A stretch of DNA of 20,648 nucleotides, taken from positions 1-20,648 of the forward strand of contig CAYXAK010000034.1 in assembly GCA_964462585.1 (NCBI GenBank). The letters run 5' to 3'. Both the position numbers and the translations under genes were made by a program. Below the pieces are notes generated by a model. It saw only the letters and a program-made list of their open reading frames with translations. It searched no databases and was not told the DNA's origin. This DNA is from Halarsenatibacter sp964462585 (GTDB taxonomy: Bacteria; Bacillota; Halanaerobiia; Halanaerobiales; Halarsenatibacteraceae). This document shows, piece by piece, positions 8,300 through 15,625 of the stretch (positions are counted from its first letter, which is position 1; every line of letters begins with the position of its first letter).

Positions 8300-9800
8300 G
8301 AGACCGCACTTCTCGCTGCGCAAAAAGCTGCTTCTCTTCTTCGTGGCCTTCTTCTGTCTGATGCTGCTGACAGCTCTCTATATAGCACTGGCCCACCGTG
8401 GTACAGCCAGCCTGCTGGACGATATGCTGGCCGAAAATGAAGCCCTGGAGGCCGCGGGTGAGAAGCTGAATCTGCTCGACTATCACACCGCCAACTATCT
8501 CAACACCGGCAGCAGCGAAAATTACGATCTCTACCGGGAGACGGCCGCTGATCTGGCCGCACTGACCGAAGAGGCCGATGTCTCCACACTGGTGGAGTTC
8601 GAGCCCCTGCTCAAGGGAGTGCTGCAGTCCAGTGAGGATCTGATCGAGGGGGTGCAGACGAACTCACTGACAGAGCCCGGGCTGCAGGAGGAATATCAGC
8701 AGTTCAGCCGGCAGATCGATATCACCACCCGCTATCTGAACAATGCCGTAAATGCCAACAACCGGCAGGCCAACCGGATCTATGCCGCCAGCTGGGATCT
8801 GGTCAACCGGATGGAGCGGTCCGGACTGTTAATGGCGGCCACACTGGCCCTGTTCAGCCTGATCTTTCTCTACCTTTTCAGCGAGAATATCATACGTCCC
8901 CTCTATAGCATCATCGATCAGTCCCGCCAGCTGGCGGAGGGCAATTTTGCCCTCTCACCGATCGAGGTCGATACCCGGGATGAGCTGAGCTATATCGCCA
9001 GAGCTTTCAACATGATGACGGCCGAGCTGGAGGCCCTCTTCACCGAGCTGCAGGAGAAGCTGGCGGTGGAGAGAGAGCTGCAGCAGAAAGAGGTGGAGAA
9101 TCTCAAGATGAAGAACCTGCTCAAGGAAGCCGAGCTCAAGAAGCTGCAGTCCCAGATTAACCCCCATTTTCTCTTCAACACGCTCAACTCCATCTCCCAG
9201 CTGGCCGTGCTGGAGGATGCCGACCGCACCGGTGAGATGATAACCAAGGTGGCCGAGCATTTTCGCCGCAATCTCAGGCGGTCGGAGGAGCTTATAACCG
9301 TGGAGGAGGAGCTGAGGAGTGTCCATCTCTACTGCGATATACTGCATACCCGCTTCGGGGAGGGGATAGAGTTCAGCTTCGACTATGAGGATGACGTGCT
9401 GGACGAGCAGATTCCGCCCCTGACCATCCAGCCCCTGGTGGAAAACGCCTTCCTGCACGGCATCAAAGAGGCCGGCAGCGGATCCGGCCATATAGAGATA
9501 ACCATCCGGCGCCGGCAGCAGCAGTGTCAGCAGGATGAGAATCAAAATGGCGATGACCGGGAAAAATGGCTGGAGATAACAGTCCGTGATGATGGCAGCG
9601 GAATGGAACAGAAGCTGGTGGAGGAGATACTGCAGGAGGAGAAGATCGGCGGTTTGAGCAATATCAAGGAGCGGCTCAGGCTTTTCTACCAGCGCGATGA
9701 CCTGCTCGATATCGAGACCTTTCCCGGCCGGGGAACACGGGTTATGATCCTGATTCCCCCGGCGGTGGAGAGGCCGGAACTGACGGAGGAGGAAAAATAA
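8277..9800 (+). CDS. Sensor histidine kinase, LytS/YesM type with HAMP domain
   Basis: A membrane kinase of 507 residues. TM1 is about residues 18-39, followed by an outside region of about 140 mostly helical residues (40-182) and TM2 (about 183-202). A HAMP domain (about 203-256) and a coiled coil (to about 290) lead to the His_kinase domain with phospho-acceptor His297 in QINPHFLFN. The ATP-binding domain has VENAFLHG (Asn390) and DDGSGM (438-443), then GGLSNIKERL. The start at 8277 follows GGGGAGGTGG at 8261-8270; the frame is open further upstream but only within the preceding gene. It overlaps that gene by 23 bases and shares TAATG with the regulator downstream. The outer domain shows no Cache or PBP fold, which suits sensing through a partner binding protein (inference). 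Confidence 0.92.
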   Translation: MKLSLKNERPHFSLRKKLLLFFVAFFCLMLLTALYIALAHRGTASLLDDMLAENEALEAAGEKLNLLDYHTANYLNTGSSENYDLYRETAADLAALTEEADVSTLVEFEPLLKGVLQSSEDLIEGVQTNSLTEPGLQEEYQQFSRQIDITTRYLNNAVNANNRQANRIYAASWDLVNRMERSGLLMAATLALFSLIFLYLFSENIIRPLYSIIDQSRQLAEGNFALSPIEVDTRDELSYIARAFNMMTAELEALFTELQEKLAVERELQQKEVENLKMKNLLKEAELKKLQSQINPHFLFNTLNSISQLAVLEDADRTGEMITKVAEHFRRNLRRSEELITVEEELRSVHLYCDILHTRFGEGIEFSFDYEDDVLDEQIPPLTIQPLVENAFLHGIKEAGSGSGHIEITIRRRQQQCQQDENQNGDDREKWLEITVRDDGSGMEQKLVEEILQEEKIGGLSNIKERLRLFYQRDDLLDIETFPGRGTRVMILIPPAVERPELTEEEK

Positions 9801-10936
9801 TGTGCAAGGTGATGGTTGTCGACGATGAGCCCCTGGTGCGGGAGGCCATCTCCCACGTCATATCCTCGGAATTTGACAGTGTGCATATTGCCGGCAGCAC
9901 CGGCAGCGGCGACAGGGCGGTCGATCTGGCCCGCCAGGAGCAGCCTGATATAATAATAATGGATATCCGGCTCGATGACAGGGACGGGCTCAGCGCCATA
10001 GAGGAGATCAAAAACTTTCTGCCCGGCACGGTGATGGTGGTCATCTCGGCCTATGACAGCTTCAGCTATGCCCGCCAGGCCCTGCGCCTGGGTGTGGCAG
10101 ATTATATGCTGAAACCGCTCAACAAGCAGGATATTATTGATCTCATCGATAATGCCTGTCTGCGCGTGGAGACCGAGAAGAATTTCGCCGGCAGATCATA
10201 TGGACCGGATACCGGGACAGGTTCAGCCGGGGCAGAGGATGAGCCCGGCATTCCCGGGGATTACAGCGGAGATATCCCCCTGGAGAAGGAGAGGGAGCTC
10301 ATGCGCTATATCGATATGGAGAATTACGCCCGGGCCAGCGATAAGATGGAGGAGATCGCCCGGGCTGCCGGGGAAAATCTGGAGGGAGAGGAGCTCATCG
10401 GTTACTGCCGGGAGCTGCTCATCGTCGTTATGAGGAAGGCCTTCTCCTCCTCGGGTGTGGATTCGGTGGAGTTCACACATCATTTTAAAAGGGAGGAGAT
10501 GATAGGTGCCATCAGATCGGCCCCGGATGGGGAAAGCGCCCTGGAGATTCTGCAGGATCAGGTCCGCCGGCTTCTCAATTATCTCACCCGGAACCACCGC
10601 CAGGGCCAGAGCCAGGATGTGCTGCAGGAGGTCAGACGCTTTATCGATGAGAATTACAGCTCAGATATCACCCTGGCCGGGGTGGCCCGGGAGGCGGGGC
10701 TGAGCAAAAGCTATCTGAGCCGGAGATTCAAGCGGCGCTTCCAGGTCAGCTTCAGCACCTACTTAAACCAGCTGAGAATTGATGAGGCCCGGCGCCTGCT
10801 CAGGAGCACGGATATGAGCGTGCGGGAGATAGCGGCGGAGGTGGGCTTCAATGACAGCAATTATTTCAGCAGGGTATTCAAGAAGGAAGAGGGGCTTACA
10901 CCCACCGAATACAGGCAGCCGGAACATACCGGCTGA
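9800..10936 (+). CDS. Response regulator with AraC-type DNA-binding domain (YesN type)
   Basis: Partner of the upstream kinase. The receiver domain covers residues 1 to about 118: acidic pocket Asp8-Asp9 (VVDDE), phospho-acceptor Asp55 in MDIRLDD, Ser83 in ISAYD and Lys105 in LKPL. A linker of about 150 residues follows, containing a helical segment. The C-terminal AraC/XylS domain (about 278-375) has two helix-turn-helix units: TLAGVAREAGLSKSYLSRRF and VREIAAEVGFNDSNYFSRVF. The ATG overlaps the kinase stop (TAATG), with GGAGGAGG at 9785-9792. Regulators of this class usually activate nearby sugar uptake or hydrolase genes. Here the importer operon starts 158 bases downstream behind a weak promoter, making it the most likely target (inference). 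Confidence 0.93.
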   Translation: MCKVMVVDDEPLVREAISHVISSEFDSVHIAGSTGSGDRAVDLARQEQPDIIIMDIRLDDRDGLSAIEEIKNFLPGTVMVVISAYDSFSYARQALRLGVADYMLKPLNKQDIIDLIDNACLRVETEKNFAGRSYGPDTGTGSAGAEDEPGIPGDYSGDIPLEKERELMRYIDMENYARASDKMEEIARAAGENLEGEELIGYCRELLIVVMRKAFSSSGVDSVEFTHHFKREEMIGAIRSAPDGESALEILQDQVRRLLNYLTRNHRQGQSQDVLQEVRRFIDENYSSDITLAGVAREAGLSKSYLSRRFKRRFQVSFSTYLNQLRIDEARRLLRSTDMSVREIAAEVGFNDSNYFSRVFKKEEGLTPTEYRQPEHTG

Positions 10937-10940
10937 CGGC

Positions 10941-10969
10941 CTGCAATATTTTGCAGCAAAAAATTGCAG
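10941..10969 (+). promoter_or_regulatory. Candidate operator: TTGCAG repeats upstream of the importer promoter
   Basis: CTGCAATATTTTGCAG (10941-10956) is an inverted repeat of CTGCAA around TATT. A further TTGCAG at 10964-10969 repeats the right half-site 13 bases on. The cluster lies directly upstream of the putative -35 of the importer operon, where an AraC-type activator would bind. Assignment to the regulator encoded just upstream is inference. Confidence 0.4.
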
Positions 10970-10970
10970 A

Positions 10971-10999
10971 TTGGGGTCAATTATTTACTAAAAAATATT
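10971..10999 (+). promoter_or_regulatory. Weak, possibly activator-dependent promoter of the importer operon
   Basis: TTGGGG (10971-10976), a 17-base spacer and AATATT (10994-10999). Both hexamers match consensus poorly (3/6 and 4/6) while the spacing is ideal, which would fit a promoter needing an activator. A 10-bp palindrome CTCCCGGGAG at 11021-11030 lies in the presumed leader. Confidence 0.35.
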
Positions 11000-11094
11000 C
11001 AAATAATTTAGAGGAATCACCTCCCGGGAGCAGAAGTTATTAAACAGGATTAACGAAATAAGTGAGCAAAATTTAAACGGGAGGGATTACTAAC

Positions 11095-12348
11095 ATGCGC
11101 AGAGCAATTCTGGCTTTGATGCTGACGCTGGCACTGGTCCTGGCCGGTGCAGGGCCCGCCATGGCCCAGCACGAGCAGGTGGAGATCATCAACTGGTGGA
11201 CCGCCGGCGGTGAAGAGGATGCGCTGATGGAGCTCTTTGACGTCTTTCGCGACCAGCACCCCGATTTTGAGCCGATCAGTTCGGCTGTAGCCGGTGGTGC
11301 GGGCACAGATGCCAAGGCTGTCATGATCACCAGGCTGGTCGGAGGCAATCCTCCGGACTCCTTCCAGGTTCACGGTGGAGCTGAACTTTTCTACAGCTAT
11401 GTGGATCCAGGCTTCATGGAGCCCATAACCGGTATGCTGGAGGAGTGGGATGTCAAGGATGACTTCAACCCCGAGATTCTGGACATGGTCAGAGGTGATG
11501 ACGGCGAGATCTACTCCGTCCCCCTCAACATTCACCGCAGCAACGTGATGTGGGCTCATCAGGGTATTCTCGATGAGCACGGACTGGAAGCCCCCGATAC
11601 CATCGAGGAGATGTTCGAAGTATTTGAGGCCCTGGAGCAGGAGGATATAACACCCCTGGCTCTGGGCGATGTAAACCGCTGGCCCACACTGCACGTCTTT
11701 GAGAATCTGATGCTGGCCACCATGGGTCCCGAGGCCTACAATGATCTCTGGGATGGCGAAGAGACCTTCGATCATGAAGGCATCAGAGAGGCACTCAATC
11801 TGTTCGACGATATGCTGGAATATGTCAATCCCGACCACGCAGCTCTGGACTGGCAGGGTGCGGCCGAGCTTTTGGTAGAGGACGAAGCAGCCTTTACCAT
11901 CATGGGTGACTGGGCTGAAGGCTATTTCCGCGCTGAAGGCTGGGAGCCCGTCGATGATTATGGCTGGACACTTGTGCCCGGCACAGAGGGCAACTTCATG
12001 GTCATAACCGATACCTTCGGACTGCCCCAGGGTGCGCCCAATCCCGACGGTGCCAGAGCCTGGCTGCAGACGGTAGCCTCACGTGAAGGTCAGGATGCCT
12101 TTAACCCCGTCAAGGGCTCGATACCGGCCCGCGTCGATCCCGATGTCGATAGATACAGCGTATATCTGCAGGATTCCATAGATGACTTTGCCGAAGATAC
12201 ACTCTCCCCCTCCATTGCCCACGGTTCTGCCGCACCTGAGGGCATGGTGGCGGATATGGAAGATATACTGAACGAATTTGTTTCTGACAGAGATGTGGAA
12301 CACACCATGAACAGGCTGCAGCAGGCTGCGCTGGAATATCTGGAATAG
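11095..12348 (+). CDS. Sugar ABC transporter substrate-binding protein, glucose/mannose class (GtsA-like)
   Basis: Secreted or cell-surface receptor of a sugar importer. A signal peptide covers residues 1-24, with cleavage after PAMA and before QHEQ. The mature protein opens with VEIINWWTAGGEEDAL and carries the hallmarks of the glucose/galactose-binding branch known from Thermus and Pseudomonas GtsA: VAGGAGTDAKAV, NPPDSFQVHGGAEL, LNIHRSNVMW, MGDWAEGYF, TDTFGLPQGA, AFNPVKGSIPAR and SIAHGSAAPE. The length of 417 is normal for the family. GGGAGGG precedes the ATG by 9 bases. There is no lipobox cysteine, so surface retention in a Gram-positive would need another mechanism; a cell with an outer membrane would not need one. 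Two permease genes follow. Glucose or a similar hexose is the best guess for substrate, from family resemblance only. Confidence 0.9.
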   Translation: MRRAILALMLTLALVLAGAGPAMAQHEQVEIINWWTAGGEEDALMELFDVFRDQHPDFEPISSAVAGGAGTDAKAVMITRLVGGNPPDSFQVHGGAELFYSYVDPGFMEPITGMLEEWDVKDDFNPEILDMVRGDDGEIYSVPLNIHRSNVMWAHQGILDEHGLEAPDTIEEMFEVFEALEQEDITPLALGDVNRWPTLHVFENLMLATMGPEAYNDLWDGEETFDHEGIREALNLFDDMLEYVNPDHAALDWQGAAELLVEDEAAFTIMGDWAEGYFRAEGWEPVDDYGWTLVPGTEGNFMVITDTFGLPQGAPNPDGARAWLQTVASREGQDAFNPVKGSIPARVDPDVDRYSVYLQDSIDDFAEDTLSPSIAHGSAAPEGMVADMEDILNEFVSDRDVEHTMNRLQQAALEYLE

Positions 12349-12384
12349 AGTAAATTTACTAGTCCGTGGGTTAGTTCATAGCGC

Positions 12385-12404
12385 AGCAGCATGTAGCAGC
12401 ATGT
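12385..12404 (+). repeat. Tandem 10-bp repeat after the binding-protein gene
   Basis: AGCAGCATGT occurs twice head to tail in the gap between the binding protein and the first permease. Its meaning is unclear and it is probably incidental. Confidence 0.6.
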
Positions 12405-12441
12405 AAGTGAAAATGTCAGCAGGACCAGCAAGACCGGATAA

Positions 12442-12482
12442 GAGATGAGGGCCGGCCGCCCGCGTCCGGCTGGCCCCATCTC
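12442..12482 (+). promoter_or_regulatory. Large GC-rich hairpin between binding-protein and permease genes
   Basis: GAGATG plus GGGCCGGCCG (12442-12458, with one bulged A at 12448) pairs with CGGCTGGCCC plus CATCTC (12467-12482), giving 16 pairs including one G-T, around an 8-base loop. No run of T follows, so it is not a typical terminator. A hairpin here can protect the upstream message or limit read-through, making the binding protein more abundant than the permeases, as known in other importer operons. That function is inferred. Confidence 0.6.
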
Positions 12483-12548
12483 CTATCTCAATATTATCTC
12501 CTCTCCGCCCATTGCGGCTGCAGGGGAGAAATTTTGTTTTTAGCAGGC

Positions 12549-12554
12549 AGGAGG
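12549..12554 (+). promoter_or_regulatory. Shine-Dalgarno deciding the first permease start
   Basis: AGGAGG lies 11 bases before the GTG at 12566. The frame is open from a TTG at 12512, but that codon has no binding site and would place the ribosome site inside the gene. Confidence 0.6.
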
Positions 12555-12565
12555 TGAATTCACAG

Positions 12566-13483
12566 GTGAGATACCAGGTCAAGGAGAAGCTGATCTCGGT
12601 GGGGCTGCTGCTGCCCTCGATGGTGGCCATAGGTGTCTTTGTTTACGGCTTCATCGGCCGCACCATTCAGGTCTCCTTCATGGACTGGAACGATATAGTG
12701 AGTTTTATGCAGGGTGAGACTGACTTTGTGGGCCTGGATAACTTCCAGCGCCTCTTCAACGATGCCCGCTTTATAACCGGCCTGTGGAATAATCTATTTT
12801 TTATGATTTTGTTCATAGTCGGCACACTGGCCGTGGGCATCATGCTCTCGGTCTTCATCAATGATAAGCCCCGGGGACATTATTTCTTTCAGAACCTCTA
12901 TCTCTTCCCCTTTGCCGTCTCCTTTGTTGTTACCGGTACGGTCTGGCGCTGGATCTTTGCTCCCGGTTCACCGCGTTCACCCCGCGGTATCAACATGCTC
13001 TTCCATCAGATTGGACTGCCCGGGCTGAGCTGGGAGTGGTTTACCAGCACCTTCAGCATAGGTCCCTTCAATATCGCCCTGGTAACGATCGTTATCGCCG
13101 CCATCTGGCAGTTTTCCGGCTACACGATGGCCATGTGGCTGGCCGGCCTCAGGGGCATTCCCGAACAGCTGATAGAGGCCGCCCGCATAGATGGGGCCTC
13201 AAAGTGGCAGATATTCACCAGGATACTCTTTCCCATGCAGAAGGCGATCACGCTCTCGGCCATCATCATCCTGGCCCATATTTCCCTCAAAGCCTTCGAC
13301 CTCGTCTATGTCATGACGGGCAGCGGTCCGCGCAATGTCACCGACATTCCCGCTGTCTACATGTACGAGACCACCTTCCGCGGCAACAACTACTCCCGCG
13401 GTGCGGGAATATCGATCATACTGCTGATGATGGTGGGCGTTCTGATAATACCCTATCTGATCAGCACCTTCAGGGAGGAATAA
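12566..13483 (+). CDS. Sugar ABC transporter permease, MalF/GtsB type
   Basis: First inner-membrane permease of the importer. From the GTG start it has 305 residues and about six membrane segments, beginning with ISVGLLLPSMVAIGVFVYGF. The conserved cytoplasmic EAA loop that docks on the ATPase is present: EAARIDGASKWQIF followed by ILFP, near residues 205-224 of the protein. The periplasmic part near residue 35 (FMDWNDIVSF, GLDNFQRLF) is typical of sugar permeases of the MalF/UgpA class. The start is uncertain: GTG at 12566 has the best upstream AGGAGG, and GTG at 12554 overlaps it. The second permease starts 3 bases after its stop. It would form the heterodimeric channel with that protein and take sugar from the 11095-12348 binding protein. 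Confidence 0.92.
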   Translation: MRYQVKEKLISVGLLLPSMVAIGVFVYGFIGRTIQVSFMDWNDIVSFMQGETDFVGLDNFQRLFNDARFITGLWNNLFFMILFIVGTLAVGIMLSVFINDKPRGHYFFQNLYLFPFAVSFVVTGTVWRWIFAPGSPRSPRGINMLFHQIGLPGLSWEWFTSTFSIGPFNIALVTIVIAAIWQFSGYTMAMWLAGLRGIPEQLIEAARIDGASKWQIFTRILFPMQKAITLSAIIILAHISLKAFDLVYVMTGSGPRNVTDIPAVYMYETTFRGNNYSRGAGISIILLMMVGVLIIPYLISTFREE

Positions 13484-13486
13484 AGA

Positions 13487-14311
13487 ATGGAGGATTATGG
13501 CAGATTTAAATACGCAGTCTATATACTCCTGTTCTTGTTCGCGCTCTTCTTTCTGCTGCCCATGTATGTCCTCTTTGCCACCAGCCTCAAGAGCTTCGAA
13601 GAGGTGAGCAGGCAGGCCATGTGGATGCTGCCCCAGAACTATTCGCTGTCGGGGTTTATCACCGCCTATCAGCGTTTGATACCGCATCTGCGCAACAGTC
13701 TGGTGCTGGTGGTGCCGGCCACGCTGATCTCGGCCATGCTGGGTTCGATCAACGGCTATGTGCTGTCAGAGTGGAAGTTCAAGGGCTCGGATACCATATT
13801 TGCCCTGCTTTTATTCGGCATGTTCATACCCTACCAGAGCATACTGATTCCCCTTGTGCGCACACTGCAGAATATCGGGCTCTACGGCTCGCTGCAGGGG
13901 CTTATCTTCACGCATATAGTCTACGGGATACCGATAACGACGCTCATTTTCCGCAACTATTATGCCGATGTGCCCAGCTCTCTGACCGAGGCGGCCAAGG
14001 TCGATGGCGCCGGCATCTTCGGTGTCTACAGGCGGATATTCTTTCCCATCTCCATACCGGCCTTTGTGGTGGTCATCATCTGGCAGTTCACCCAGATCTG
14101 GAATGAATTTCTGTTCGCCCTGACCATCACCCCCTCACCAGGGCAGCAGCCGATCACCGTGGCCCTCGATAATCTGGCCGGAAGCCAGGTTGTCCAGTGG
14201 AATGTGCAGATGAGCGGAGCCGTCCTGACAGCACTGCCCACACTGCTGGTCTATATCATCTTCGGACGCTATTTCATAAAGGGCATACTGGCCGGATCTG
14301 TCAAGGGCTAG
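13487..14311 (+). CDS. Sugar ABC transporter permease, MalG/GtsC type
   Basis: Second inner-membrane permease, 274 residues and about six membrane segments, the first at about residues 8-30 (YILLFLFALFFLLPMYVLFA). The EAA loop reads EAAKVDGAGIFGVY followed by IFFP. GSINGYVLSEWKFKG and the C-terminal FGRYFIKGILAGSVKG are standard for the MalG/UgpE class. GGGAGG lies about 10 bases before the ATG, and only 3 bases separate it from the preceding stop, so the pair is co-translated. No ATP-binding gene follows; the operon ends at the terminator near 14545. As in many Gram-positives, a shared MsiK/UgpC-type ATPase encoded elsewhere probably drives transport (inference). Confidence 0.93.
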   Translation: MEDYGRFKYAVYILLFLFALFFLLPMYVLFATSLKSFEEVSRQAMWMLPQNYSLSGFITAYQRLIPHLRNSLVLVVPATLISAMLGSINGYVLSEWKFKGSDTIFALLLFGMFIPYQSILIPLVRTLQNIGLYGSLQGLIFTHIVYGIPITTLIFRNYYADVPSSLTEAAKVDGAGIFGVYRRIFFPISIPAFVVVIIWQFTQIWNEFLFALTITPSPGQQPITVALDNLAGSQVVQWNVQMSGAVLTALPTLLVYIIFGRYFIKGILAGSVKG

Positions 14312-14400
14312 TACACGTGTCCGGAGACTGGGGATCTGCAATCGGATCCGGGAACTGAAACCGGCCCTGCAATCGGGACATTTATGTACTGATGTTCAAG

Positions 14401-14442
14401 TTATCCACAGGTTTTGCACAAAAGCTGCGCAATTGTGGATAA
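14401..14442. promoter_or_regulatory. Inverted pair of perfect DnaA boxes
   Basis: TTATCCACA at 14401-14409 (plus) and the same 9-mer on the minus strand at 14442-14434 match the bacterial DnaA-box consensus exactly. TTTTGCACA (14412-14420) and TTTTCCACA (14513-14521) differ from consensus TTATNCACA at one base. The pair also forms a 9-bp dyad, and CACAGGTTT/AAACCTGTG (14406-14414 and 14441-14449) is a second overlapping one. No dnaA or dnaN gene is nearby. A DnaA-titration or DnaA-reactivation type site is a reasonable reading; a chance hairpin is the alternative. Confidence 0.55.
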
Positions 14443-14544
14443 ACCTGTGAATAGCGGCAGTTATCGGCCCCATACCAGTATTTTACTCATTTTAAGCCAG
14501 CAGACTGCTCGGTTTTCCACAAAGATACCAGCATTAAGAGCAGA

Positions 14545-14574
14545 AGCCGGCATCTTTGCCGGCTCAATTTTTTT
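14545..14574 (+). terminator. Rho-independent terminator of the importer operon
   Basis: AGCCGGCA (14545-14552) pairs with TGCCGGCT (14557-14564) around TCTT. A run of seven T (14568-14574) follows after CAA. It lies about 230 bases after the last permease stop. Confidence 0.88.
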
Positions 14575-14620
14575 GTGTTATCATTATAGCAAAAGGGATG
14601 CAGCGGGGATGTGTTAATAA

Positions 14621-14887
14621 ATGTTTGGTATGACGGGTCTTGTGATCATAGGTGTCATCTTCTATGTGATAATAAAATACGGGACAGAGGAGGATTTCGG
14701 CTATTCCTTTCTCAGAAATGAGGAAGAGGAGCAGGAGGATGTGGGCCGCCCTCATCCCCTGCAGGATAAGTTCAGCGGCGGCCTCAGCGATGAGGAGCTG
14801 ATTGAGCTGGCCAGAAATCGCATGGAAAACGGCCATATAACCGAAGAGGAGTTCGAGGAATTTAAAGAAGGGGTGAGAGAAGAATAG
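14621..14887 (+). CDS. Small membrane protein with SHOCT-like C-terminus
   Basis: 88 residues. One membrane segment lies at about residues 4-20 (MTGLVIIGVIFYVIIKYG). A very acidic stretch (EEEEQED) and then a short helical module (GGLSDEELIELARNRMENGHITEEEFEEF) resemble the SHOCT domain found at the C-terminus of many small membrane proteins. SHOCT is thought to mediate oligomerisation, but its function is not established. The ribosome site is poor (GGGG about 13 bases upstream), so the start is only moderately sure. Its TAG is immediately followed by the ATG of the E1-like gene, so the two are probably co-transcribed. Confidence 0.78.
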   Translation: MFGMTGLVIIGVIFYVIIKYGTEEDFGYSFLRNEEEEQEDVGRPHPLQDKFSGGLSDEELIELARNRMENGHITEEEFEEFKEGVREE

Positions 14888-15625
14888 ATGGTATCAAGCC
14901 GCTATCTTTCCCAGCAGCTGTTTGATGGTTTTGGACAGAGAGGACAGGAAAAACTTCTGGAGAGCAGTGTTCTGCTGGTGGGGCTGGGTGCCCTGGGCAG
15001 CAATGCGGCAGAGATCATGGCCCGGGCCGGTGTGGGCCATCTGCGCCTGGTCGACGGTGATCAGGTCGAGCTTGCCAACTTACACCGCCAGTATCTCTAC
15101 ACCGAGGAGGATGCTCGCATGGGCCGGCTCAAGGCCTACTGTGCCGAGGAACGTCTCAAAAAGGTTAATTCTGAGCTAGAATACGATATTTACGATAGAA
15201 AGTTCACGGTCGATAACGGCCGGGAGCTGGCCGGTGATGTCGATCTGATCATGGACTGTACCGACAATCCCGAGGCCAGGAGGGCCATGGACGAGGTGGC
15301 CCGCACGCTGGAGATACCCTGGGTATACGGCGGTATTGCCGCCGCGGTCGGCATGGCCAAGTTCGTGGCGGCCCACAGGGGTGAGAGCATAGAGAGCTGG
15401 TTCGACTTTGAATCAGGTGAGGCCATGTTCTCGCCCTGCCAGGATGGGGTTATCAACACCATACCGGCCCTGGTATCCAATATCCAGTGCACCGAGGCCT
15501 TCAAATATCTCACCGGCAGCGAGGATAAGATCACGGGCAATCTGTTCTATGTCGATCTGTGGGAGAGCAGGTTCGATATTATAGAGCTGGCCGATCCGGA
15601 AGAACTTGAGGAGGTGCGGAAATGA
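14888..15625 (+). CDS. E1-like adenylyltransferase (ThiF/MoeB/HesA family)
   Basis: A cytoplasmic enzyme of 245 residues expected to adenylate the C-terminal Gly-Gly of a ubiquitin-like sulfur carrier (ThiS, MoaD or similar). The nucleotide-binding loop GLGALGS is at 32-38, followed by VDGD (Asp56), LANLHRQYLY (Asn64, Arg67), Lys82 and DCTDN (123-127), all standard for the fold. Cys184 (FSPCQDGV) is a candidate for the catalytic cysteine. The paired CxxC zinc motifs of MoeB and ThiF are absent, which suggests a HesA-like or divergent branch. No thiamine, molybdopterin or sulfur-carrier gene is adjacent. It starts right after the SHOCT gene's stop and overlaps the next regulator gene by ATGA, giving a three-gene operon. 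The carrier partner cannot be named. Confidence 0.88.
   Translation: MVSSRYLSQQLFDGFGQRGQEKLLESSVLLVGLGALGSNAAEIMARAGVGHLRLVDGDQVELANLHRQYLYTEEDARMGRLKAYCAEERLKKVNSELEYDIYDRKFTVDNGRELAGDVDLIMDCTDNPEARRAMDEVARTLEIPWVYGGIAAAVGMAKFVAAHRGESIESWFDFESGEAMFSPCQDGVINTIPALVSNIQCTEAFKYLTGSEDKITGNLFYVDLWESRFDIIELADPEELEEVRK

Larger units (their letters stand above)
14312..14620 (+). other. Gene-free interval with DnaA-box cluster and terminator
   Basis: About 309 bases with no convincing gene. It contains the DnaA-box cluster (14401-14521) and the operon terminator (14545-14574). A weak possible promoter for the next gene overlaps that terminator: TTGCCG at 14556, 17 bases, TATCAT at 14579. Confidence 0.7.

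Noticed and set aside
11021..11030. CTCCCGGGAG palindrome in the importer leader read as an operator
   Set aside because: Ten bases with GC-rich symmetry is weak evidence alone; kept only as a note in the promoter entry.
14401..14449. The inverted repeat read as a transcription terminator
   Set aside because: No T run follows it, while a standard terminator is present at 14545-14574. The exact DnaA-box matches explain it better.
14414..14617. Plus-strand open frame of 67 codons in the gap after the importer operon
   Set aside because: It overlaps the DnaA-box dyad and the operon terminator, has no ribosome binding site, and its composition is unlike a protein of this genome.
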